NCBI GenBank assembly: GCA_015499995.1
Contig: JADNRV010000003.1
Location: 992,001-1,056,000, forward strand
Length of the DNA: 64,000 bases
Direction: 5' to 3'
DNA from: Flammula alnicola
Taxonomy: Eukaryota > Basidiomycota > Agaricomycetes > Agaricales > Strophariaceae
Made by a program: the position numbers and the translations under genes. Each line of letters begins with the position of its first letter. Position 1 is the stretch's first letter. This document shows, piece by piece, positions 22,794-33,382 of this stretch. The notes beneath the pieces are model-generated. The model had not been told where the DNA came from and ran no database searches. It saw only the letters and a list, made by a program, of their open reading frames with translations.

Positions 22794-24464
22794 ATGTCTC
22801 AGCAATCCACCGCTGCAAAGCCTTCGCTCCAGGGCGTCAGAATCAAAGCAAGAAAGGGTGCCGTAAAGGCACAAGCGAAACACGAACCCGCCGGTGAATT
22901 TCTCTCTCTTTGTTTTTCAACCTCGTCATAGCCTCATCTCTTTCGTTTCCAGTCTTTAGAGATCAACTCTACAAACACCTCGAAACCGTATCCCAGGACG
23001 ATTTTGACTCCTTTGCTACAAAATTAGTACAAGCAGGATCCACTCTTGAATTCCTCAAATATGCAGACGCACTTTTCGAGATCATCCTCGTCGGTGGCCT
23101 CATCCAGCCAGGCGGCTCCTTCGTCGACGACGGTGCACCTGTATCACCCTTCACTATCTTCAGCGCCAAAGAACCTGCGGAGGTGGATGACATAAAGAAA
23201 TACATCGAGGTCATCAACAAACTCACCAGGAGGTAAATCATTTGCACTATTTTCCATTTCCGTACAGCCATCTTATCTCCCGAGATCAGATACAAATATC
23301 TTCAGAAACCTCTTGAGGAGTCTGCACTCCCAGCACTCCTTCAGTATATCCATCGCTGGAACCCTGCTCAGAAAGACAAACTTTCGATCGCCATTGGCCT
23401 TCTGATCTCCCAAGGTCTCGCCAATGCATCCTGTCTGCAGAGTCTGGCAAAGGACCACTTGATCAAGAATGGTGCGATCCTTCTCTTCTGGGAATGAATA
23501 GACAATTCAACCTTTTTCCAAACTTTTTTTCTGACTTAGATGTTGCTATCAACGTCGTCACCATTGTCTTTCGTACCTACTTGGTCGATCAGTCAATGGA
23601 TCACCTTTCGGCCACCTTGAAACGCGGAGGTATCAAGGACCTTCTAGCTTTCTTCCCTCCCAACAAACGCGAAGGGAAATACCTGGAGGAACATTTCAGG
23701 AAAGAAGGTTTACCTCAAGTTGCTGATTGGTGGGCCAAGAAGCAGTATGCTGTCGTAAAAGAGGGCATTATCAAGGATCTGTCCGAGATGCAAGAGCGCG
23801 AGGACGCTCCAGAGCAGGAAAGAAAAAGAATCTATGCTCCATCGATGATTTCTTTTGCTTATAGTTTGTATAGGTCATTGCTGCTATCAAGTCTCGCCAG
23901 GAAGAGTCACCGATCCCGGAGAGCGAGTTGATCCAGTGCATCTGGCAGGGCCTTATGGGTTCTGTTGATTGGAGTGCTCGCCCTGATCAGATCGAAGGCC
24001 TCGCCCTTCGCGAAGTTACTGTCAGTCTAACCTCGACCGTTTCTGAAAATTTCCAAATTAATATGCACGTAGAAATTCGCGTCTATTCTGGAGCCATTCT
24101 GCGAGGGCGGCAAAACCCAAGTCGCTCTCATCAACGCTGTGCAAGTTTATTGCTACGAAGACACTAGGATTATCAAAGCTTTTCCCCAGATTCTCAAGGT
24201 CAGCCCTAGTTCGCAGTTCAAGTAGCGAACAAAGCCTGATTCTTATTTGACTAGGTTTTGTATAACAAGGATTGTATTTCTGATCAAGCTATCGTATATT
24301 GGCACCAGAAAGGCTCGAAGCCTCAAGGACGCCAGCACTTCCTCAAAAGCACAGAAACTCTGGTCAAGGTAAGCTCTTCGGGTGGTATATCGCATTCATA
24401 TTTACTAATTGTTACAATGCAGTTCCTGCAGGAACAGGAGAGCAGCGACGAAGAAGAGGAGTAA
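22794..24464 (+). CDS. BZW1: BZW/5MP (eIF5-mimic) protein with C-terminal W2 domain
   Basis: The start MSQQSTAAKPSLQGVRIKAR and the basic KGAVKAQAKHEPA lead into a HEAT-like MIF4G fold (VFRDQLYKHLETVSQDDFDS, FLKYADALFEIILVGGLIQP). The W2 domain at the end reads VLYNKDCISDQAIVYWHQKG, then FLKSTETLVKFLQEQE and an acidic SSDEEEE tail. In animals 5MP1/2 compete with eIF5 for eIF2 and eIF3 and raise start-codon stringency. Seven or so short introns; frame is kept throughout. Length (about 415 residues) matches the family. Confidence 0.93.
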
Positions 24465-24657
24465 ATGTAAATCGTTTATGGACTTAGAGTGTCGTACATG
24501 CCATATGTGATCTGTCGTGGATCGTTCTTTTGTTGGTCACCACAACCAATGATTGTACATTATAGGGCGCAAGTAATCGAGAAAAGAAGGCAAAACCAAA
24601 TACAACACGAGGTATACACTCGAGTGCGGAAGGACAGATCAAAGAGGAAAAAAAGGA

Positions 24658-27600
24658 TTACCATGCCTCTGGCATGGGGGCAAAATCTCCTGTCCAGCCA
24701 TTCTTGCCAGCCATTTGCAGGAATATTCCATCAGAACCATTAACAGGAAGACCAAGGTCTGCCAAACTCTAGACACAACGAAGATAATGAGCTTCACTTC
24801 TGTCAAAATAATTCTTCAACAAACTTGTTCCTGAAGCCACACAGGGATGGCAGAAGAATTGAAGATGCCTCTATCGTTCGGCCAAACAAAGCCGAGCTCT
24901 TCCATGGTGAAGGGAGGAGGCATAGCAGGGTCATGGAATGTTGGCGAAACGATCATGTTCTCAGCAAATTGAGGTGGAGGCATGGTAGGCACCGGTGTGC
25001 TGATTCCACTTCGCATCCCGACCTTTCGACGAAGATTGGCCAACATAATTCGCAGGGTCAACGCATACCTATGAATGAAAATATGAGTGGAGAAGTTTAT
25101 GAAAAGAATGATACGGTGAATTACCTTTCAGCGGCAACGTCCGAGAGAAGTTGAGCCAACTGCTCGACTTGAGCCATGATTGCTCCAAGGTCAAGCTCAG
25201 TCGGGAAAAGGTTGGCCATCTTGAGGAGGAAAAGGCCAGAGAAGGCCGCTGTAACGAGGCTGTCATGTACCGCATAACGAAGGGCAGCTCTACGGGAAGC
25301 ATGTCAGTTGTCTAGAATTCTTCCATGCGGTGTATCACTTACCGATATTCCTGAGAGTTAAGGAATATAGCAAGGCAATTGGAGGCCGAGTCTTTAGCTT
25401 GGAAGGCTAATTCGCGCTGCTCAAAGGGCATCTTGTCCCAGGCTACTCCTCGAAGAGCAACACAGACGAGCCAAAGTTTGGCATAATGCAACTCTCCTGC
25501 CAGAACTTTACGGAGCAAAGAGTCTTGGTCCATAGTTCGGCCTGAAAAGGCGTCAGCTGTGCAAGCAATAATCGAGCGCGGAAAACTGACGATGCAATTC
25601 ATCACAGCCAGACCACCAATCATCTAGAGCCTCGTTCGCTCGCCTAATAAGTGCAAGAGCGTTGGCGTTGACTTGACCGTTCAATGGGGCCAGGAAATCA
25701 TAAATTTGGGCTGATAAATACTATTAAGATGGATAACCAAATAAACGAGGAGCACGACATACTCTTGTGCGCGATTAATTCGACCAAGGATATGAGTCGC
25801 ACATCTGTTGGGGATGCCATCGGATGAGACAATAACACCCGGCAGTGACGAATAGTATTTTCGTCTCGCAGGACGATGGGGCGCCCTGTTCCAAGGCTCA
25901 TCCTGTCAAAAGAGCCGTCAACAGTTGCCGCATATGGGGTGCAATCAGGACACACTGATGGTCAAACCAATACAAGCAAAGCCAGATACGTGCGGAGACC
26001 ACTAGATTTAACATTAGCACTGGGCTTGATGAGGTCCAAGAGATGATTTACCGAGGTTCCGTTCCTCTTCTTCCGTCCTGTGCTTGCCGTTGTCATCTGC
26101 CAACTTTTCCAATGCACGATGAAGGCCTAGGTCCAAGGCCATGCGCATTGCATGACCACTGGGAAGCCAGCCGTTGGTGCTCCAGGCAGCAAGCAAGAGC
26201 ATCCCTGCGAAAACGTTAAATTGTTACCTTTATAGCTGCGGAAAACAATTCACCTTGCACTGCTTCTTTCCTTACGACAGGACCAAAAAGGGAAGAGCGA
26301 GCAATCCCTTGGGCTTCTTCAAGACATTTGTAGAAGGTTGGGCTGAGTGGACCGTTCCCGCTACGAATCTTCCCAGCTACTGCTAGGATAGCGTCGAAGG
26401 TCCAAGGAGATCTTTCCATCAAGCTTTCATAGGTATCATATGACGGATCGAAAAGCGGAATAAAGAGATGGCATCCTGCAAAAAAGCTACAAGTACAAGT
26501 GAACAGAGTGATGGCTAAGAAGGATGAGTAAATCTACATGTTGAAGAGCTCTCGAGCTTCAGAGTCGGTGACTAGGCCCTGTAGAAATAAAAATGAAAAA
26601 AGAATCGCACATGATTGACACGTCACGCACCTTCTCGACAACGTGAGGGAAAGCATTTCTTGGAATGGGTTCAGCCCTCTTGCGCTTCTTGACCCTGATC
26701 CATGATCGTTGAATGGAGAATTCAAGTGATGATTAAAAATAATACGCACCTGGGAGGTTCAGCGGAAGGTGCTGCTGCTGCCTCTGCAGCCGCATTAGCC
26801 AGCCCTTGCAACGCTTCGATAGGTGCATTGAGAGAAGCCCTCGGAAGGGTGTCTTCGGATTCGTCATCTGATGACGGAGCGGTGCTCGGAACTATGCCAT
26901 AGTTGGCATACTTATGAGGCTGAAAGAACTTTTATGAGCTAAAGAGCTTGATAAGATAGGTTAAAATTTCCTTACGGGTGGTGCGAACCCTGGCAGAGGA
27001 GGAAAAGATCTTCCTCGATCAGCAGGGCCGGCGACGGAGTCGAAACCATTGCGATGCTGAGGCGGCAAACCGGACCCGTCGCGATGAGGTTCCATGTGAG
27101 AAGGGTACATTGCGGGATGCGGAGGAGGCATGGAGGCGTTGCCGCTGTTTTGCGGCTGAACCGCTGAGAGAATCCGGTCCAGCGAGGACTGCATGCCAAT
27201 CATCTGGCTCTGCATAACCTGTGGGCGTCACGATGGTATAAAGGCCTGGTAAGAAAAGTATGGCATGTGCTTGATCGCAACCACATACCAGATATTGACC
27301 TTCGAGTCTTGCAAGCCGTCTGGGCGCCATGTCTGAGCGATGATGATGAATGAGTAGGAAAAAAGAGAGACTCACTCGATGCTTGCGCCTGACATGGCCT
27401 GGACATTTTTCTTCTCTGGTTTTTCAAAGATGCAGGGAATACCACTAGCTTGGCAGCGACGACAGGGAGCCTGTGGCGAGCAACGCCGGGCCGGGAACGG
27501 GGGAGGCGGGCCTCAATGAGTGAACGGATCGTGGGTACCGACGGCTACATAAAACTCGTACCTCTCCTTCACATCTGTTTTTGCCCTTCCTGCAGGACGT

Positions 27601-27774
27601 GCAGGCCCGCGCGCCTCGCTTGGGAATATGAGAGGGCGTCTGTTGCTGTTGCTGTGCTGGCCCCTCAGAGATAGACGAGGCAGCCATAGCTGTTGAACCT
27701 GTGTTGCTTGCTTTGCGCTTTTTGGAGGTGGTTTCAGAACTATTCGAGACTGAAGCAGAGGGGCTGTGGGACAT
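24658..27774 (-). CDS. Zn2Cys6 fungal transcription factor with middle homology region
   Basis: The DNA-binding domain reads ACTSCRKGKNRCEGE then APCRRCQASGIPCIFEKP across an intron: six cysteines with Zn2Cys6 spacing. A linker coiled coil (RLARLEGQYLVMQSQMIG) and a long Pro/Ser/Asn-rich stretch follow. The fungal-specific regulatory domain (Fungal_trans) covers about 26750-25300: LVTDSEARELFNIFFAGCHL, WTFDAILAVAGKIRSG, GMLLLAAWSTNGWLPSGHAM, MALDLGLHRALEKL, MSLGTGRPIVLRDENTIRHC. The end is GIFLQMAGKNGWTGDFAPMP plus EAW, which I know from other Agaricomycete members. About 830 residues with some 13 introns. The start is the first ATG in frame (MSHSPSASVSNSSE). Target genes unknown. Confidence 0.88.
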
Positions 27775-28148
27775 AGTTGGAGGGCCAAGATAGGGCGTTG
27801 ATATAATTTGTGAAGAACAGAATGAACAAAGGGCGGGCAAAGAGTCCGAACATCCCCGGCGGGTTTTGAACAGCGGGCACGTGTCACTCCGTCACTTGAC
27901 CCTCCATCCGCGCCTGTTTCAATCCGCTGTTCCCATGCCTAGCTTAGCCTACATCGTCTTCGAATTCTTGCAGCATGGTTACATCTGTTCTCAATCTCAT
28001 TCATCTCTGTGCGGCGTTGGACATCGTTGGAATTCCCACTCGCTATAAAATGTCTTGCAACTCCATCTCACGACTCAGGGTGACAGAGACCCGTGATGCA
28101 CGTGGTTAAACTTTTTCTCCTTGAACTTGAACTTGAACCATTGCCATC
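27775..28148. other. Divergent promoter between the Zn2Cys6 factor and the MYND gene
   Basis: Contains a TATA box toward the MYND gene. TTGAACTTGAACTTGAACC at 28120-28138 is a small three-copy repeat of the hexamer TTGAAC just before the MYND start codon. Confidence 0.6.
28044..28050 (+). promoter_or_regulatory. TATA box upstream of the MYND gene
   Basis: TATAAAA about 100 bases upstream of the ATG at 28149, facing the plus-strand gene. Confidence 0.45.
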
Positions 28149-29204
28149 ATGGATGCAAAGAAAGACCCCCACTGGAAAGGCCAATCTCGCGTTCTGAAAG
28201 TGTGCCATTGGTGTGGAAAGAAGCAAGATCCTAGCCAAAAGCCGTATCAGGCTTGTGGTCGATGCAAAGAGGTGTCAACTCCACGCTCAATGGTAGTCCT
28301 TACGTATCACTATGCTCATCCTTTTCCATGTCGTTCGTCCCCACCAGGTCATATATTGTGTACGTCCGGTGAATTCTCGTGTAAATCTATTATGCTGCTT
28401 ACTCTATCTAAATTTGGGCATTACACAGAGTAAAGAATGCCAGGTTGCCAGTTGGCCACTTCACAAGGTGCTATATTCCTAATTGACGCGCTTATCACGA
28501 GATGAGCTCATCACCATCGATTTAGGAGCCGTGCAAACTCAGCACAAAAGCAAGAACAGCAGCCGCGGCCCATCCTGAAGCTGCGACCGCAATAGCAAAT
28601 TTCAAGAAATGGTGAGAGTGAAAGGTGGGATTAATAAATTAAATATCTTACCTGGTTTCCATAGGCATTCCTTGCATCTAGGCCCTCTCCGGCACGCTGT
28701 TATCTGTGCGCTTGACCTGGGACATAACCCGGGGGCATTGGAAGATGGCGTACTTTTCATTGAAGCTAGGTTAAAAGTCGACCACAAAGACTTACCACTA
28801 AAAAGGCGGTACGAACCAGTCGGTGGCTTTACTCTGACCATGAAAGAGACTAGAGAAATGCTCGGTTGAAGTTTTCCTCTTTCATTGACGTTTCTTATTT
28901 ATCGAGACGTTTATCGACAGGAAATTTGGGTGGCGATCCTATCCTCGATAGCTTAAAAGTTGCCAATGAACATATGAGGAAGAAGGGCGGCTTGGGAGTT
29001 GCTGCTTTATTACTACAGGCACACAACATGGTCGATTTTGTCAAGATCGTCTTACCTGCGCCGGCAGTTGCAAGGCAGGTTCAAGACGACGACGACTGGG
29101 GCCGTGAAGGATGGGTAACTCCCTTTCTCTGTCATATGCCTTCAAGTGTTCACTTGTTTATTCGCTAGTTGGACAAATTACGAGTCGCTGTTGAAATAGA
29201 TTGA
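28149..29204 (+). CDS. MYND-type zinc-finger protein
   Basis: The N-terminal zinc finger is spread over three exons: VCHWCGKKQDPSQKPYQACG, RCKEVIYC and SKECQVASWPLHKEPC. This gives the C-x2-C ... C-x2-C ... C-x3-C ... H-x3-C pattern of MYND. Directly after come an Ala-rich helix (KARTAAAAHPEAATAIANF) and KKWHSLHLGPLRHAVICALD, which I know from other basidiomycete MYND proteins. The rest is mixed alpha/beta without a SET or other named domain. It ends GWLDKLRVAVEID. MYND fingers bind proline-rich peptides, so a partner-binding role is inferred; the specific function is unknown. Its stop is 90 bases from the convergent MND1 stop. Confidence 0.87.
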
Positions 29205-29293
29205 TAACCTATGCCCTGCAAAACCATCTCGTCTCTATCTTCCACCAATTGACCGACCATCCTGTAACGCGGGTTGAAGCTTTTAATTGACTT

Positions 29294-30327
29294 TTAATCG
29301 AGGTCCTCGTAATCTTCTCCAATACTAAGATATTGCCGAATATCATCGACACTGACACCGTTTTGTCTCGTGAAATGTCCAAGAAGTACACCATAGTTGT
29401 CTATGGCAGTTCATTTCTGATTGCTAAAGCACATCGGAGCAGCTTACCGGTCCAGCGGTATGCCGCTTCTTTCGCCAAAAAGGCCGCGCGTTTGACTTCT
29501 TCTACTCTGGCAGGATTCGACTCGCCATATGCACTCAGCTCGGATTCCAGAACGCAAAGATCTTTCTTCAATTCCCCTAGTTTCTTCAACGCATTGGAGC
29601 GGATGTCCTAGACAAGAGAATTTGATGACAGTAGGTTAGATATTTTAGTAAGCTACTTGCTGATTCGATTCTTTCAGCCCTTGCGGTTTCTATTGCAGAT
29701 TTGAGTTCGGTGATCTGTGTTCGGTGAGCATTTCCAGTTTCTTTGACTCTGTCTAATTTTGCTTGGACCTATCGCATGATACAGATCAGAGAATAGAAGA
29801 GTTATTAAAAGACTGCTAACCAATACTCCGTGCTGTGACGGAAAGCTCCAGAAAACTATGTTTCGAGTTGACATGCAGTACAATAATAGGTGAATATATG
29901 CGGCGCACAATTCGATGATCCGATTTTATCTGCTTGCACGAGGCCGTCGTCGACCAGAGACTGCAAAACATCTTTGACTGACTGCGAAACTGGGTTTGTG
30001 AAGTAGGAATGAGATGCAGTTTCTTCGAGATGGTCCTACCTATGCCCTTGAGTTTCGGACCGAGTTTTTCGAGCTCTTTCAGCTAAAAATCGGCCATCGA
30101 TGGTCATTGTGCTGTATACCTCCACCGTATGACATACCTGGTAAAAGTCGCGCTTGGAGGCGAAAAAATTATAGCTATCTGAGCACGGAACAGAAAATGC
30201 GATGAACTCTACCGTCTCATGAAATATCTCAAGCAGCTTGACGCGTTTTTCTTCAGCCGACAATCCTCTTGGTGCCTAGGAAAAATGTGAGTGCTATTGG
30301 ACGACATCCGTGCTAGACGTCTACCAT
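29294..30327 (-). CDS. MND1: Meiotic coiled-coil protein MND1
   Basis: After splicing, the start is M, then APRGLSAEEKRVKLLEIFHE, TRDFYQLKELEKLGPKLKGI and SVKDVLQSLVDDGLVQADKI. This winged-helix N-terminus is typical of MND1. A central coiled coil follows (AKLDRVKETGNAHRTQITEL; ALKKLGELKKDLCVLESELS) and the C-terminal GVLLGHFTRQNGVSVDDIRQ with YLSIGEDYEDLD. MND1 pairs with HOP2 and helps DMC1/RAD51 in meiotic strand invasion. Coding exon 1 is only the ATG (30325-30327), with an intron at 30276-30324. Length (about 210 residues) fits the family. The gene looks intact. Confidence 0.93.
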
Positions 30328-30835
30328 TTTTGTGTTGGTGAGCAGGTATGTAGAGGTAAACCTTGAATGAAGGCGGCACCGATGTGCCTACAATAGCGGA
30401 AGCAAATTTGATTGCCGGATAGTTGCCATAAAAGCGTGATGTGCCCCTTCCTTTGTCCTCCCATTTCAAGTTTCCATCTCCAAATGTCCATCTCTAGCTT
30501 TCTGCCCTCAAGCGACATGTGTACAGCACTCATTGCCCTGGGGTGGCGTACACCCTTTCCTTTTGGAGTTTTCATGACATCGCTGAATCACCTGGCTCTT
30601 TTTACACCTGAGATCAATTCCAAAGATGCATACTGGCCCCATTTCTGCTTAGGATATGTCAGTGTGTTCTATAGTGGGCTCACCTCGGAATGGGTGCCGT
30701 AGATAAGAACCCCACAGCCATATCTTTGGCAACATAAAGTCGTGGAACTCTCTCCACAACCACCTTCCCACACGGATTTTCTGCGACTTCTGACTCTTGA
30801 CATTCCAGCAATCATTTGGCGACCATAATCTGCTC
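30328..30835. other. Divergent promoter between MND1 and the P450 gene
   Basis: No separate gene seen. Short open frames on both strands lack family features. Confidence 0.55.
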
Positions 30836-32922
30836 ATGTTAGACTTCTTTTCTCAAGCAACTCTGGTACTGTTTGTTCTCCTGGGCCTGGCATATGCTCG
30901 TCTTTTTCGAGGAATCTCTTATTCCGGCGGCGTTCCGCGGGTGGGCAAATCTGGAGTCCTCGGCTATATTCAAACAGCCCTCAAGTGGACCGCAGATGGC
31001 GAAACTGTGATCTTAGAGGGCAGAAAGCAGTTCTCTGGAAGACCTTTCGTTATTCCCACCCTGGTGAGTTATTCTTTTCTCAAGGCATATTGAGTAGATT
31101 TTACTAATATTACTGATCACAGTCAGGTCCTGTTTTCTTTCTTGGGCCAGAATACCTGGAGCGCATACGAGCAGGTCCAGACAGTGTAGTAAGTTTCTGT
31201 ATAGCACTCTCTGTCTTTTCGATCAATGCAACAGTGGATTTGCTAGTTTAACGAAATGATGGCGGTTAATGAAGATCTCCAATTGCCATACACGATGGAT
31301 GCGCACCAATTGTCTAACCCATACCAAGCGAGAGTGCTGCGAACCGATGTTAATCGCGCCATTCCTTCGTTTATTCCTGAAATACTGGACGAGTCCATTC
31401 TGGCCATGAACGAGGCCTTCACTTCCTCTGACAAAGAGGGTGAGCACTGTTCTTCAGTCTTCTCCAACTAACATTCATCAGCTCTCCCAGAAGCCGTCAG
31501 CATCCCTGTATTTGACACCATGACACACCTCATTGCAAGAATTAGCAATCGTGTGATATTTGGAGAAGACCTGTGTAGGAACCAGGAATTTCTCCATGCG
31601 ATTGTACGCTTTGCCGAAACGACACCACTGATGGCACCTTTCATTCAATGGAGTCCTCTGACCTTACGCCCGTAAGTATCCGAATTCTCATCCTCAGTAT
31701 TGCGTATTCTGACAATATTTTGCCTCGGCAGAGTGGTGTATTTCATTCTGTCTTCGATATTGGGAGGGAAAAAGGCGCCTCTTAAGTTCCTGATACCGCA
31801 TCTAAAGCGTTATATGAAAGACCGAGAAAGCATGGCTGAGAAACCGGTGAGGTGCTGTATTCTCGTCCGTGTTACCCCCATCTAAATTAGTTGCTCTTTG
31901 AAGAGCCTCGTATCTGAATATATAATACAAAATGCACCACCACAAGAAACAACAGAAGGGATTGCGGTCCGATTGTTGAATATCAATTTTGGCAGCATAC
32001 ACACTTCGTTCGACTTCCCAAATCAGATTTATAACTGCCCATTAATATCTGATGTCGCTTTTCTAGGTCTATTTTTATTACCCAGGCTCTCTTCGAAATA
32101 GCTCTGTTATCACCGGAAGACATTGAAAGCATGCGGGCAGAGATTAAAGAAGCACTGGACTTAGAGGGTGGTTGGACTAAAGGTGCCCTGGACAAATTTT
32201 ACCAAGTCGATTCCGCTCTTCGCGAGGTTGGACGATACTATGGCTTGATGCATTGTATGTTATTTCTCCTCCATAAGTTTCGCTAAAACCTAACATGCTC
32301 TCAGTTGCTTTGCCTCGCTTTGCAGTTGTTGGCTGTGACCTCGGGGATGGGACTCATGTGCCACCCGGGTTTCGCGTTGCAGTCGACATGAAGGCGATAC
32401 ATTACGATCCTCGTGTCTACCCAGATCCAAATCAGTGTGATCTCTTTCGTTTCTCGAAAATGCGGATAAAGGACGGCGCAGGCGCAAAATACGCCTTTGC
32501 GACAGTTGATTCTAGTGTACGTCGATGTGTTTCTCCCGTTCGAAAACAAGAGCTATACATAGGACTAATGCTGTTAAACACTTTTACAGTACCTGCCATT
32601 CGGTGCCGGTATGTCGAGATCCGATAGTTCTCTATCATCGAACTCATGCATTGTGGTTCGCAGGACGTCACGCTTGTGCTGGTCGATTCTTCGCTGCGGT
32701 AGGTTCTATTCGGGCCGTTTTGGTCGCTCTTTTCCCATGATACTCAGTTCTGTCACCAAGATGGAGCTCAAGATAATGCTCGCTCACATTCTCCTCGAAT
32801 ACGATATCAGCTATCCATCTGGAATCATACAGCGACCCAAGAATGTCGTGTTCAATGGTGCCATTATCCCAGATACAAAGGCTCATTTGATTTTCAAACC
32901 TCGATCGGTGAAAAATCGCTAA
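30836..32922 (+). CDS. Cytochrome P450 monooxygenase
   Basis: An N-terminal membrane anchor (FSQATLVLFVLLGLAYARLF) is followed by a microsomal P450 body of about 500 residues. The I-helix region is GSIHTSSIFITQALFEIALL after an intron near 32011-32070. The K-helix ExxR is REVGR near 32220-32235. The heme loop is LPFGAGRHACAGRF, assembled from three exons near 32590-32700, with the Cys ligand present. About nine introns. The I-helix has HTS where many P450s have a Gly-x-Asp/Glu-Thr oxygen-activation motif; His-Thr-Ser/Thr is common among fungal P450s that I know. The substrate cannot be told. No biosynthetic partners are nearby, so it is more likely a stand-alone oxidase than part of a cluster. 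Confidence 0.9.
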
Positions 32923-33382
32923 CCATATTTCCTATTTTCGCGGTTTGATGTATGATTAAGATGTCTTTGATTACGAGGGCGACAGAATTGTATCACGGAA
33001 ATAGGACGTCCCAAGACTCCATGTGGTGGCGTATACGTGTGTATAGATCTTAGTCGGAAAGCGTTTGCATGTGTATGAATTTAGGATACTGCTCCACTCC
33101 CAGTTTTGTGAGATGTAAACAATCAAACTCTATTGAGATTTTTTTGGATGCTGGGAATGCGAATGAGGGTAGCTATGTGCAGACGACAAGGAAAAGAGGG
33201 TGAAGGATGCTGTTAAGTTACATTCAAGAGAGTGGATACGAATTATGTACATGTCCTTTGACGTTCATCAAATTTGTAGCAAAGGAAACCGTGATAGACC
33301 GTTATACCTGAATAGAAGATATCCGAAAAGAAACAAAGGAATAAAAAGGATCCATTAAATGTCGGCGGGAGAGTGATCATGA
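32923..33382. other. Convergent 3' intergenic region
   Basis: Between the P450 stop and the stop of the minus-strand Ser/Pro-rich gene. No coding signal was seen. Confidence 0.6.

Noticed and set aside
24658..32922. Secondary-metabolite cluster suggested by a Zn2Cys6 factor and a P450 within 8 kb
   Set aside because: The genes between them are a MYND protein and MND1, and no synthase, transferase or transporter typical of a cluster is present.
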